From contig NZ_BPQD01000026.1 in NCBI RefSeq assembly GCF_022179065.1, positions 1-57,107 on the forward strand: a DNA stretch of 57,107 nt, read 5' to 3'. Below are positions 1 to 8,713 of the stretch, piece by piece. The DNA comes from Methylobacterium adhaesivum. GTDB taxonomy: Bacteria > Pseudomonadota > Alphaproteobacteria > Rhizobiales > Beijerinckiaceae. Each line of letters starts with the position of its first letter. Position 1 is the first letter of the stretch. The translations under genes were made by a program, and so were the position numbers. The notes beneath the pieces were generated by a model. The model ran no database searches. It saw only the letters and a program-made list of their open reading frames with translations, and was not told the DNA's origin.

Positions 1-552
1 GAACCCACCATCGGTGGGCCGCCCCAGCGGTTCGGAGCGTCTAGAGCCCCGTCGCCGCCCTGTCAACCCGGACAATCCAGCGAACCCGCCAAACCACCCA
101 ACCGACAGAACAACATCCAAGAGACAAAAACAGTGGACCATCCAGCCAAAGCCGGATCATCCATCCGCTAAATCTCCAAGATGACCGGCAAACCGCCCCG
201 CCAAGTCCCGTAAGACCCGCTGGCCGCCGCCGATGAACAGGCTTCTAGAGGCCGCCCCGCCCACCGTCAACCGCGAAATAACCGCCACGCGCATTTTTTG
301 CGACAGGTCCAAGACAGCCCGCCCCAAACCCCTGAATTCGCTCGCAAACGGACCTCCACATGGCGAGCGGACTGGTTCGGCTCGTGGTCCGTGCGCCCAG
401 ACATGAGTGCGAATGGGCAGGGGAGGGGGCGCGACGCCGCTCCGGTTTGACACGGGTTCGACCTGCGTGAACACCGCCGGAGACTTGAGTCCCGCCGGCA
501 CGCGGCCGCGGACCGCCCCCTGGACGCTCGTCCGGAACGAAAGAGGCCTGCC
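1..552. other. Left-edge intergenic region
   Basis: No supported gene lies here. The long minus-strand reading frames that enter it continue antisense through the pentapeptide gene and have no recognisable product. The part from about 60 to 175 is strongly A+C-skewed on the plus strand, so T+G-rich on the minus strand, and sits directly upstream of a minus-strand promoter-like site at 38-66. A short hairpin (CCCACC, 3-nt loop, GGTGGG) occupies 5-19 and would lie in that promoter's transcript. The remainder up to 552 shows no further structure and presumably carries the promoter of the gene at 553. Confidence 0.6.
38..66 (-). promoter_or_regulatory. Strong promoter-like site reading out of the window
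   Basis: On the minus strand a perfect -35 hexamer TTGACA (66-61) is separated by exactly 17 bp from TAGACG (43-38), a plausible alphaproteobacterial -10. The T/G-rich minus-strand sequence just upstream could act as an UP-like element, and a hairpin at 19-5 follows in the presumed leader. A consensus -35 is uncommon in this GC-rich DNA, which suggests a strong promoter such as that of a stable-RNA operon. The transcribed gene is outside the window, so this is inference from the motif alone. Confidence 0.5.
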
Positions 553-1992
553 TTGACGGATCAATCCGGCATTCCCCGCGCGCCCCTCGCGGGGATGGAC
601 CCGGGCGCCGATCTCCTGCCCGACGCCGATCCGCGGGCCACGGCCCTGCTCGCCCGGATCGAAGGCCTCCGGCAAACCCCCGAGGGGGCAAGTGGCTCCT
701 CCCGGCACTTCGAGGGTCGGGGCATCGATCTGCGCGGTCTTCGGCTCGGTCGCTCGGCCACCGGATTCGTCCACGAATCCGGTGCGGTGCCGGACTGGTG
801 GGACGGTGGGCAGGACGGCCTGCGGCTCACAGGCGCCGACCTGCGCGACGCGATGCTGGAAGAGACGGACCTGTCGGGCGCTCACCTCGCGGGCGCGCAG
901 CTCTCCGGCGCCCTCGGCCGCTCCGCGCGCTTCGACGGAGCGGTCCTGGAAGAGGCGGATCTCGGTGGCGCCGATCTCAGTGGCGCCCATTTCACCGCCA
1001 TCGCGGGCGGCGAGGCGAATTTCGACGAGGCCATGCTGGAGGATGCGCGCTTCGGGCAGGCCTCCATGCGGTTCGCCAAGCTGCGCCGCACCCTCCTCGA
1101 CGGCGCGGACTTCACCGGCACCGACCTATGGGGCGCCGACCTCACGGGGGCGGATGCGGACTACACGGTGTTTCGCGGCGCCCACCTCGACGAGGCCAAG
1201 CTCGGCAACGTCAATCTCACCTATGCGGATTTCGAAGGCGCCAGCCTGAAGAAGGCCAACCTCACGGGTTCGCGCCTGCGCGGCGCGAATTTCACCGGGG
1301 TCAAGCTCGACGGAGCGAATCTCGACCACGCCGATTTCTCCGAAACCAGCCTGGTGCGGCTCAACCTCTCGACCTGTTCCCTGCGCCACGTGCGCTTCGC
1401 CGGGGCCTGGCTCAACGGCACGCGGATGCGGGCGGAGCAGCTCGGCGGGGCCGTGGGGGAGGAGATCGCCGGCGAGTACAAGGCCGCCCAGGCGAGCTAC
1501 CTCGCCCTCGAGCAGAACTTCAAGAGCATCGGCGCCCATGACGAGGCGAGCTGGGCGTACAAGCGCGGCCGCCGCATGGGCCGGCTCCAGGCGGGCACCG
1601 AAGCCCGCGCGGCCTGGAAGGCCAGGGCCGGCCGGGACCTCGCCCGCCACGGCTACCAGTGGGTCGCCGACCGCTTCGTCGAGTGGCTGTGCGATTACGG
1701 AGAGAGCCTGTCGCGGATCGCGCGGGCGTTCGTTCTCGTCATCGCCCTGTTCGCAGCCCTCTACGGCGTCGCCGGCGGCCTCGTGCGCGAAGGCGGCGAC
1801 GGCAGCCCGACCTACAACGTCCTCGATCTCGTGAGCTACAGCGCCCTCAACATGATGACGGCCAACCCGCCCGAGATCGGCATCAAGCCGATCGGGCGCT
1901 TCACCAACCTCCTCGTGGGCATCGAGGGCGCTGCGGGCATCATCCTCATGGGCCTGTTCGGCTTCATCCTCGGCAACCGCCTCCGGCGCTGA
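553..1992 (+). CDS. Pentapeptide-repeat protein with C-terminal two-helix channel-like domain
   Basis: The protein has 479 residues. About residues 85-290 are a long run of A(D/N)LxG-type pentapeptide repeats (for example GADLRDAML, GANFTG, GANLDHADF), which fold as a right-handed beta-helix. A charged linker of about 90 residues follows. The C-terminus has two hydrophobic helices (about 388-408 and 450-475) around a pore-loop-like stretch, an arrangement resembling two-TM potassium channels. The canonical TVGYG filter is absent; the corresponding stretch reads MMTANPPEIG. The start is taken as TTG at 553 because AAAGAGG lies about 7 nt upstream; an in-frame ATG at 595 is the alternative. A membrane-anchored scaffold or unconventional channel is inferred; the substrate is unknown. 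Confidence 0.82.
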   Translation: MTDQSGIPRAPLAGMDPGADLLPDADPRATALLARIEGLRQTPEGASGSSRHFEGRGIDLRGLRLGRSATGFVHESGAVPDWWDGGQDGLRLTGADLRDAMLEETDLSGAHLAGAQLSGALGRSARFDGAVLEEADLGGADLSGAHFTAIAGGEANFDEAMLEDARFGQASMRFAKLRRTLLDGADFTGTDLWGADLTGADADYTVFRGAHLDEAKLGNVNLTYADFEGASLKKANLTGSRLRGANFTGVKLDGANLDHADFSETSLVRLNLSTCSLRHVRFAGAWLNGTRMRAEQLGGAVGEEIAGEYKAAQASYLALEQNFKSIGAHDEASWAYKRGRRMGRLQAGTEARAAWKARAGRDLARHGYQWVADRFVEWLCDYGESLSRIARAFVLVIALFAALYGVAGGLVREGGDGSPTYNVLDLVSYSALNMMTANPPEIGIKPIGRFTNLLVGIEGAAGIILMGLFGFILGNRLRR

Positions 1993-2067
1993 CGCGTTCG
2001 GCCAAGGCCGACCTTCGGGCTCCGCGCGTCACCGCCCTCTTCCTCGATCTCCAGTCCAGGCCGCACG

Positions 2068-5037
2068 ATGACCACAGCCTCCCCTTCGCGTTCGGCCGGC
2101 GGCCGGCGCGAGCCGCGTCTCCTCGCCGGCCTGCCGAGTTCCCCCGTCGCCCTCGTGCTCATCGCCATCGCCGTGATAGCGGGCGTCGCGAATTACTGGG
2201 TGGGCGAGCGGGGACGGGTCGAGGCCGCGCGCCAGCACGCCATCCTCACCCTGGGCGATCGCCTGCTCGCCAACATGGTCGAGCTCGAGACCGGCATGCG
2301 CGGCTTCATGCTGTTCGGCGCCGAGGAATACCTCGAACCCTATCAGGCCGCCGAGGCGACCATCGGCGGACAGCTCGACGCCCTCGAGGCCATGACCCGG
2401 GATTTCCCCGGGCCCGGCCCCGGACGCCTGCGCGCCTTCGTCGACGCCAAGCGCGGCTTTGCTGCCCGCGTCATCGCCGCCCGCCGGAACGAGGGCTACG
2501 ACGCCGCCGTGACCCTGGCGCGGACCGGTGAGGGCAAGCGCACCATGGACGGGGTCCGCGCCGCCACGAAGGTGCTTCAGGACCACGCCAACGAGACCCT
2601 GGCCGAGGTCGAGGGGCAGGACCGGGCCTGGTCCATCGCCCTGCTCCTCATCTCCATCCTCTCGGCCCTGGGCGCCGTGGGTCTCCTCGCCCGCCTCGCC
2701 CTCGTGCGGCGGCGCGAGGAGCAGCGGATGGCCGTCCTCCTCGACGGCGTGTTCGCCAATGCCCCCGTCGGCCTCGGCTTCCTCGACCGCGACCTGCAGA
2801 TCCGCCACATGAACCGGGCGCTCGCCACCATGAACGAGCGCGGCTTCGGCGCCGATCTCGGAGCGCCGATCTGGTCCGCCGTTCCGACGTTGCGGGAACA
2901 GCTGATGCCCAAGCTGCGCGCCGCCCGCGACGAGGGCCTCGTCACCACCAACGTCGACGTCGCCGTCCCGACGCCGAGCGCGCCGCGCGGGGTGCGCCAC
3001 TTCCTCATGAGCTTCTATCCGCTCCGGGGCGGCGGCGGGCCGACGGGCGCCCAGGCCGAGGGCGTCGGCCTCGTCGTCTCCGACGAGACCCTGCGCAAGC
3101 TCTCCGAGGAGCGGATGCGCCACAGCGAGGAGCGCTTCCGGTCGCTGACGGAAGCCACGGCCTCCATCGTCTGGACCACCACCCCCGACGGCGGCTTCGA
3201 GACCGCGCCCTCCGAATGGACCCGCTTCACCGGCCAGACCGCCAAGGAGGCGGCCGGCCACGGCTTCATCGAGGCGATCTTCCCCGAGGACCGCGACCGG
3301 ACCATGGCGGCCTGGAACCAGGCGGTCGAGACCCTGTCGCCCTACGAGATCGAGCACCGCATCCGCCGCCACGACGGGATGTGGCGCTTCATGGCCGCCC
3401 GCGCCGTGCCGATCCTGGAGGAGAACGGCAGCATCCGCGAATGGGTCGGTGCTCATACTGACATCACCGCGCGCAAGGAGGCGGAACTGGCGCTCGCCGC
3501 CGCCAAGGAGGCCGCCGAGGAGGCCAACCGGGCGAAAAGTCAGTTCCTGGCCAACATGAGCCACGAGCTGCGCACCCCCCTCTCGGCGGTGATCGGCTAT
3601 TCGGAGATGCTGCAGGAGGAGATCGAGGATCTCGGCGAGGAGAGCCTCCTCGTCGACATGCGCAAGATCGAGGCGAACGCCCGCCACCTCCTCGGGCTCA
3701 TCAACGACGTCCTCGACCTCTCCAAGATCGAGGCCGAGCGGATGGAGATCTACGCCGAGACCTTCTCCGTCGCCGAGATCGTGCACGACGTCGCCTCCAC
3801 CGTCGAGACCCTCGTCGACAAGAAGGGCAACACCCTCGCGCTCGAGATCGGCGACGATCTCGGCGACGCGAACACCGACCAGACCAAGCTGCGCCAGTGC
3901 CTCATCAACCTCCTGAGCAACGCGGCGAAATTCACGGAAGGCGGCCGGATCACCCTCTCGGTGACGCGCAGCGAGGCGAGCGGGGCCGGCTGGCTGACCT
4001 TCAGCGTCAGCGACACCGGCATCGGCATGAATCCCGATCAGCAGGCCAAGCTGTTCCAGCGCTTCACCCAGGCCGATGCCTCGACGACGCGTCGCTTCGG
4101 CGGCACGGGCCTGGGTCTCGCCATCACCCGCGCCTTCGCCGACATGCTGGGTGGCGCCATCGAGGTGACGAGCCAGGAGGGCGTCGGCACCACCTTCACC
4201 CTGCGGGTGCCGGCCCGCTACGTCAGCACCTCGCCCCTGGAGGCCATCGGCCATGCCGGCGCGCATGCGGCGAGCCGCCTGCCCCTGCCCGACATGGCCT
4301 CGGGCGGCCAGGTCCTCATCATCGACGACGATCCCTCCACCCGCGACCTCCTCGCGCGCTTCCTCGAGCGGGACGGCTTCACCGTGGCGACGGCGAGCGA
4401 CGGGCGCGAGGGCGTCGAGCGCGCCCGCACCCTGCGGCCCCGGGTGATCCTCCTCGACGTGACGATGCCGCGCATGGACGGCTGGTCGGTGCTGCGCACC
4501 CTGCGGGCCGACCCGGAGCTCGGTGCCACGCCGATCATCATGGTGACGGTTCTCGACGAGCAGAACCTCGCCTTCTCCCTCGGGGCCACGGACTACCTCC
4601 AGAAGCCCATCGAATGGGGGCAGCTGAAGACCGCCATGGAGCGGTTCAAGCCCTCGGAGACGGAAGGGCCGGTGCTCATCATCGACGACGATCCGGATGC
4701 TCGCGAGCGCATGGCGGCGATGCTGATCCGCGAGGGCTGGCGGGTGGCCTCAGCCGAGAACGGTGTGGCCGGACTCGAGGCGACGGCGGCGAAGAAACCC
4801 TGCCTCATCCTCCTCGACCTGATGATGCCGGAGATGGACGGCTTCGGCTTCCTCCGGGCCCTGCGGGCCAAGGCGGAATGGCGCGACATCCCCGTGGTGG
4901 TGCTCACCGCCAAGGACGTCACCGCCGAGGACCGCCGCCGCCTCGCGGGTCAGGCCGACCGGGTGCTGCAGAAGGGCCGCCTCAGCCTCAACGACCTGTC
5001 GGAGGCGCTTCGCTCGCTCGTGGCGCCGGGGGGGTGA
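2068..5037 (+). CDS. Membrane hybrid sensor histidine kinase (CHASE3-PAS-PAS-HisKA-HATPase-REC-REC)
   Basis: This 989-residue protein is a hybrid two-component kinase. A first TM helix at about 27-45 is followed by a periplasmic CHASE3-like sensor with the ETGMRGF motif, and a second TM helix at about 190-215. Two PAS-like regions follow, at about 222-345 and 352-470. The dimerisation domain carries the phospho-acceptor His499 in FLANMSHELRTPL. The ATPase domain has the G boxes DTGIGM and GGTGLGLAI. Two receiver domains follow in series, with acceptor Asp797 (LLDVTMP) and Asp917 (LLDLMMP). The second receiver lacks the usual KP after its last strand (QKGRLS). The gene starts 75 bp after the channel-like gene on the same strand, so they may be co-transcribed. 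No partner histidine phosphotransferase is visible nearby, and the signal is unknown. Confidence 0.93.
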   Translation: MTTASPSRSAGGRREPRLLAGLPSSPVALVLIAIAVIAGVANYWVGERGRVEAARQHAILTLGDRLLANMVELETGMRGFMLFGAEEYLEPYQAAEATIGGQLDALEAMTRDFPGPGPGRLRAFVDAKRGFAARVIAARRNEGYDAAVTLARTGEGKRTMDGVRAATKVLQDHANETLAEVEGQDRAWSIALLLISILSALGAVGLLARLALVRRREEQRMAVLLDGVFANAPVGLGFLDRDLQIRHMNRALATMNERGFGADLGAPIWSAVPTLREQLMPKLRAARDEGLVTTNVDVAVPTPSAPRGVRHFLMSFYPLRGGGGPTGAQAEGVGLVVSDETLRKLSEERMRHSEERFRSLTEATASIVWTTTPDGGFETAPSEWTRFTGQTAKEAAGHGFIEAIFPEDRDRTMAAWNQAVETLSPYEIEHRIRRHDGMWRFMAARAVPILEENGSIREWVGAHTDITARKEAELALAAAKEAAEEANRAKSQFLANMSHELRTPLSAVIGYSEMLQEEIEDLGEESLLVDMRKIEANARHLLGLINDVLDLSKIEAERMEIYAETFSVAEIVHDVASTVETLVDKKGNTLALEIGDDLGDANTDQTKLRQCLINLLSNAAKFTEGGRITLSVTRSEASGAGWLTFSVSDTGIGMNPDQQAKLFQRFTQADASTTRRFGGTGLGLAITRAFADMLGGAIEVTSQEGVGTTFTLRVPARYVSTSPLEAIGHAGAHAASRLPLPDMASGGQVLIIDDDPSTRDLLARFLERDGFTVATASDGREGVERARTLRPRVILLDVTMPRMDGWSVLRTLRADPELGATPIIMVTVLDEQNLAFSLGATDYLQKPIEWGQLKTAMERFKPSETEGPVLIIDDDPDARERMAAMLIREGWRVASAENGVAGLEATAAKKPCLILLDLMMPEMDGFGFLRALRAKAEWRDIPVVVLTAKDVTAEDRRRLAGQADRVLQKGRLSLNDLSEALRSLVAPGG

Positions 5038-5407
5038 GGGCGCTGAAGCGCGTCCTGCGATTTATTTTTCGCCGAACCGGTATTCACTTCGGCAAAAAAT
5101 GCTCTCGCATATACCGGTATGCCCCCGCCGCCAGTTCGGGCGCGGGGTGAAACCCAATCCGTTCGATCGTGCGGAGGCCGGTCGAGGAGGGAGACCGTGT
5201 GATAACTCGATCGCAACCGAATGATAGAAGCGTCTCTTACGCCTCTGTCGTTTCACACGGCCTCCTCCTTTGCCGTGTATCTAAGCGATCAATCGAACAT
5301 CACAAAATCAGTAATACGGCGGCGAATCTTGAAAAGAGGACCGGTTTAGAAATCTTACAAGCAACGTATAGATTTGATCGCATACTATTTGATACCTTGG
5401 GACGCTC
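5038..5407. other. Intergenic region with imperfect inverted repeat
   Basis: This 370-bp spacer has no supported gene. It opens with an inverted repeat at 5064-5100: arms ATTTTT-c-GCCGAA and TTCGGC-a-AAAAAT, one mismatch, 11-nt loop. It lies immediately downstream of the kinase gene and marks the shift from GC-rich DNA to the AT-rich stretch that continues through the next gene. T-runs precede and A-runs follow the stem, the opposite of an intrinsic terminator. The octamer ACCGGTAT occurs twice (5075 and 5115 region), the second copy inside a 10-bp palindrome ATACCGGTAT. Confidence 0.5.
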
Positions 5408-5935
5408 ATGAACGCCCTGTCACTAACAGCCTTGACCGTTGGAAGCCTTCTTGTTTCCACGTTGCCCAATTTAGCACAAGAAATCAGAACGCCATTTGGT
5501 TCTCTGCACATGAGAATGAGTATTATTGAAGCAGAATTGTCGCTCGGAGCGAAGTCTTATTCCACAGATCGGGGAGCGATTTTTATAGCGTCCAATTTTA
5601 ATGGCCAGAGATATCTCGTATCATTTGACTGCCCTGATAGAAATTCACGATGCGATAAAGAAGCGATGAAGCCAAGGACCATCACAGCTTCCTATACCAA
5701 TGAAATTATCATCGATCTTCGGCCAAGAGAAGCAAGCAAAATTCTTGAAAATTTTGGCTTTGATAGCGCAAAAGCTCGAAATTACGCGAATTGTGCGAAG
5801 TTAAATATAGCGAAGACTATAATTATTGCAGGTCGTATATGTGGAAATTGGGGAATCCGAATGAGATATTGGCGAGCTTTTCCGGACGGTTTTGGCTTGG
5901 GAGGTTTTACGCCGTGCACGGACAGCTGCTTCTGA
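5408..5935 (+). CDS. AT-rich orphan exported protein, function unknown
   Basis: The frame encodes 175 residues with an N-terminal signal peptide (hydrophobic core about 4-22, likely cleavage after NLA). The mature part has six cysteines in pairs (DCPDRNSRC, NCAKL, RICGNW, PCTDSC), suggesting disulfides in the periplasm or outside. No family was recognised. Its base composition and codons (many AAA, AAT, ATT, AGA) are unlike every neighbour and fit recent acquisition from a lower-GC source. No good ribosome-binding site precedes the ATG. It is bounded upstream by an inverted repeat and downstream by a palindromic repeat cluster. Whether it is expressed cannot be told from sequence. Confidence 0.6.
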   Translation: MNALSLTALTVGSLLVSTLPNLAQEIRTPFGSLHMRMSIIEAELSLGAKSYSTDRGAIFIASNFNGQRYLVSFDCPDRNSRCDKEAMKPRTITASYTNEIIIDLRPREASKILENFGFDSAKARNYANCAKLNIAKTIIIAGRICGNWGIRMRYWRAFPDGFGLGGFTPCTDSCF

Positions 5936-6309
5936 GAATTTGCATCGCGTGCAATGGACAAAACGATGCCGTCCGTCCGAATGCGACGCCCTGAGCCCGC
6001 CTCCTCGTGGGCGGATTATCCGCTGTCTCAAAGGCCCCCCAGGGTCCCGGCTCTCAGCCACGACACGGACCGCCGGGACCTCACGGAGGAGAGGCGATGG
6101 AAGCAAAGGCCGATAGAATGGGCATGTTCTCAAATTCAGGTCGAGCGTAAGGCCCGCGCGCATCCCTTCTCCCCTCTGCGGGAGAAGGTTGCCCGCGAAG
6201 CGGGTCGGATGAGGGGAGAGCCAAATCTGGAGAGGTCGCCCTCTCTCCCGCCTGCTCCGCAGGCACCCTCCCCCGCAGAGGGGGGAGGGTCAGGTTCTCG
6301 CCCCCTGCT
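5936..6309. other. Intergenic region between convergent genes
   Basis: This 374-bp spacer separates the AT-rich gene from the end of the AI-2E transporter gene. GC content returns to the local norm here. Its right half is filled by a four-hairpin palindromic repeat element (6165-6289), which probably also stops transcription from both sides. No gene was seen in the left half. Confidence 0.6.
6165..6289. repeat. Composite palindromic (REP-like) intergenic repeat
   Basis: Four hairpins are arranged in near mirror symmetry. They are CCTTCTCCC/GGGAGAAGG (6165-6188), CCCGC/GCGGG (6192-6204), GCCTGC/GCAGGC (6250-6264) and CCCTCCCCC/GGGGGAGGG (6266-6289), joined by a purine-rich then pyrimidine-rich middle. 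This is the look of the short dispersed intergenic palindromes common in Methylobacterium and rhizobial genomes. Only one copy lies in this window, so dispersal is an inference. It sits between convergent genes and could act as a bidirectional terminator. Confidence 0.7.
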
Positions 6310-8280
6310 TCAAGCCGGAACGGCCGAACCCACCAGGAGTGGCCCCGCCGGCGCCGGCACCTCGACCATGTCCGCCTTGCGCTCCGAGAACCGCAGGGCC
6401 GCGTCCAGGGCCCCGTTCAGGGACGTCACCAGCACGTCGGCCGAGACCGTCCGACGTAGGCGCTCCAAGGTCGAGGGATCGCGCTCGCGCCAGAAGCCGA
6501 CGAGAACCTTCACGCCCGGGATTGCCTGGCGGGCCTGGCGGACGTTGAGGCGGATCTGCGACAGGCTCACGGGCTCGAGATAGGAGAAGCACACCATGGC
6601 GATGCCCTCCACGACGGCGGGGCGCTCGCCCTGACGCAGGGCCGCCATGGAGACGACCTGCGCGGCAAGACCGTGCTGACCGAGGATCTGGCTCAGCATC
6701 AGGGTAGCGGCCTCGTCGAATGGACCGCGGCTCGACACGCACAGGACGGGGCAGGGACCGCGCCATCCTGGCGCGAGGTCGGCCGGGGTGCGCACGATGG
6801 CGGCGACCTGACGGTCGGGTCCGACGGCGGCCACCGCCGCCGAGGTCTCGCGGTTGCCGGTCTTGGCACGGCCGCTCTTCGCCCGGCGCACGGGCCGGGT
6901 GCCGAGACGCGTCACCACGGTCCGCAACGAGGCGCCGACCTCGCCCTGACGCTCGCGGTCGAGGGCGCCGCGGGCAAGATCGTCCTGCGCCATGAGGAGG
7001 CCGGCGAGCACCACCTCGTCGTAGTAGGTCACCAGGGCGCGGGCCTTGAGGAACAGTTCGCCCTGGTCGATGGCTTCGGCCGGATCGCTCGCCAGCATGC
7101 GCTGATAGAAGATCTCCGGCGGCGACAGGGCCGGCTGGTCGCCCAGGATCACGTCGAGGAACCACAGGCGTTCGATGTGGCGCCCCAGCACCACGAGGCA
7201 GACGGTGATGGGGGTGGCCAGCACGAGGCCGATGGGTCCCCACAGGAAGGCCCAGAGGGTCGCCGCCAGGATCACCGCGATGGGCGAGAGACCGGTGGAA
7301 TGGCCGTACAGCAGCGGCTCGACGACGTGGCCGGCGATGGGCTCGACCACGAGGAATAGGGCCGCCGTGGCGATGACCATGGTCCAGCCCGGATCCACCG
7401 CCGCCGCCACCACGAGGGGCAGGAGCGCGCTGATGGCTGCGCCCACGTAGGGCACGAAGCGCATGATGGCGGCGAGCACGCCGAACAGGATGGGGTTCGG
7501 CACGCCGATCCACCACAGGCCGAGGCCGATGACGACGCCGAAGGCGATGTTGAGGCAGAGCTGGGCGAGGAAGAAGCGGCTGAGGCGGCTCACCGCGTCG
7601 TCGATGGCGGCCGTGGTCCGGCGCAGGTCGCCCGAACCGGCCAGGCGGATGGCCCGGTTGCGCAGGTCCTCCCGCTGCAGGAGGATGAAGATCGTGAAGA
7701 TGAGGATCAGGCCGGTGGTGGCCAGGGGGTGCAGGATGGGGGCCACGACGGCGCCCAGGGTCCCGAGCAATCCGGCCTTCGCCGCCGCGATCTGAACATG
7801 AAGCGGATGGTCGAGGCTTCCGGCTTTTGGAGCCTCCGCGACGATGTCCTTCGTCTCCGGCTGAAGCTGCGCGCCGATGTCCTGCACCATGTCGATCACC
7901 CGCGTGAGGGTGCCGCTCCCGGCGGTCGCCTCCTTCAGAGAGGCGATCTTCTCCTTCATCGTCACCTGATAGCGCGGCAGGTCGGCGGCAAGCTGCGCCG
8001 TCTCGTTGGCGATGAGAAGCGCGATGCCGAGCAGGGCCCCGAAGGCGGCGATCACCACCAGCATCACCGCCAAAGCGCGCGGCAGGCGCAGGCGCCGCAG
8101 GAGACGGACCGCCGGCACCAGGACGAAGCTGAGCAGGATGGCGAGCGTCACCGGCACGAAGATGTCGCGGCCGAGATAGAGCGCCGCCGCGATGGTGATG
8201 ACGAGCAGGCAGGATGCCAGGGTCGTGAAGACCGGCATCGCCTGCCGGAGGAGGCGGGCGGTGATGGGATCGTCGCTCAT
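6310..8280 (-). CDS. AI-2E family (PerM/DUF20) membrane transporter with C-terminal soluble domain
   Basis: The protein has 656 residues, well beyond the 350-400 usual for this family. The N-terminal part (about 1-370) is a polytopic membrane protein with the family hallmark late helices (GVLAAIMRFVPYVGAAI, LWGPIGLVLATP). These proteins are linked to export of small molecules or ions, with substrate often unknown. The remaining roughly 270 residues are soluble. The last 130 (PVLCVSSRGPFDEAATLMLS and following) read like a Rossmann or B12-binding-type alpha/beta fold, though a cobalamin-ligating DxHxxG motif is not seen. The gene follows a single-domain response regulator on the same strand by 46 bp and may be co-transcribed. 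The start lacks a strong ribosome-binding site. Confidence 0.88.
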   Translation of the reverse strand: MSDDPITARLLRQAMPVFTTLASCLLVITIAAALYLGRDIFVPVTLAILLSFVLVPAVRLLRRLRLPRALAVMLVVIAAFGALLGIALLIANETAQLAADLPRYQVTMKEKIASLKEATAGSGTLTRVIDMVQDIGAQLQPETKDIVAEAPKAGSLDHPLHVQIAAAKAGLLGTLGAVVAPILHPLATTGLILIFTIFILLQREDLRNRAIRLAGSGDLRRTTAAIDDAVSRLSRFFLAQLCLNIAFGVVIGLGLWWIGVPNPILFGVLAAIMRFVPYVGAAISALLPLVVAAAVDPGWTMVIATAALFLVVEPIAGHVVEPLLYGHSTGLSPIAVILAATLWAFLWGPIGLVLATPITVCLVVLGRHIERLWFLDVILGDQPALSPPEIFYQRMLASDPAEAIDQGELFLKARALVTYYDEVVLAGLLMAQDDLARGALDRERQGEVGASLRTVVTRLGTRPVRRAKSGRAKTGNRETSAAVAAVGPDRQVAAIVRTPADLAPGWRGPCPVLCVSSRGPFDEAATLMLSQILGQHGLAAQVVSMAALRQGERPAVVEGIAMVCFSYLEPVSLSQIRLNVRQARQAIPGVKVLVGFWRERDPSTLERLRRTVSADVLVTSLNGALDAALRFSERKADMVEVPAPAGPLLVGSAVPA

Positions 8281-8326
8281 GGGTACGCTTACGGTCTCGA
8301 CAGGGCGGGAGCGACGGACGGGCCGA

Positions 8327-8713
8327 TCAGGCGACGGCCGGCGCCTGAGGGCCGACGGCGGCGTTGATCTGAGTCAGGAGCTTGGAGAAATCGACGGGCT
8401 TGGGGTGATAGTCGTTGCACCCCGCCTGGATCGCCTTGTCGCGGTCGCCCGACATGGCGTGCGCGGTGAGCGCGATGATCGGGATGCCCTGGGTGTCGCT
8501 GCCCGATTTGAGGACCCGCGCGGCGGACCAGCCGTCGAGGATCGGCAGGTTCATGTCGAGGAGGATCACGTCGGGCCGGGCGGTGCGGGCCTGCTGAACG
8601 CCGGCCTCGCCGTCATGGGCCAGGATGACGTCGTAGCCGCGCCGCTTCAGCCGGCGGGACAGGAAGTCCCAGATTTCCTCATGGTCTTCCACCAACAAGA
8701 TCTTGGCCATCAT
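8327..8713 (-). CDS. Single-domain response regulator (CheY-like)
   Basis: The 128-residue product is a stand-alone receiver: acidic pocket in ILLVEDHEE, phospho-acceptor Asp in VILLDMNLP, the switch threonine in IIALTAH, and the conserved lysine in YHPKPVDF. There is no output domain, so it should work by protein contact or as a phosphorelay intermediate. The start is one of two adjacent ATG codons (8713 or 8710) behind GAGGGAG; the frame extends further upstream without family similarity, so the longer version is rejected. Its gene precedes the AI-2E transporter on the same strand. The nearest kinase in the window is the hybrid kinase at 2068-5037, but pairing is speculative. Confidence 0.9.
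   Translation of the reverse strand: MMAKILLVEDHEEIWDFLSRRLKRRGYDVILAHDGEAGVQQARTARPDVILLDMNLPILDGWSAARVLKSGSDTQGIPIIALTAHAMSGDRDKAIQAGCNDYHPKPVDFSKLLTQINAAVGPQAPAVA

Noticed and set aside
157-990. Minus-strand frame at the left edge, overlapping the pentapeptide gene
   Set aside because: It is antisense to the pentapeptide repeats, which explains its repetitive look, and has no supporting start or family.
2029-4266. Long minus-strand open frame antisense to the hybrid kinase
   Set aside because: It lies wholly opposite a gene with clear domains, its product is low-complexity Gly/Ala/Arg/Asp-rich, and it has no family features; such frames are normal in GC-rich DNA.
5064-5100. Intrinsic terminator after the hybrid kinase
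   Set aside because: The T-run precedes and the A-run follows the stem on the plus strand, and the minus strand reads the same way, so neither direction has a U-tract after the hairpin.
5169-5411. 80-codon plus-strand frame before the AT-rich gene
   Set aside because: No ribosome-binding site, no signal or family feature, and it overlaps the next start; composition alone does not support it.
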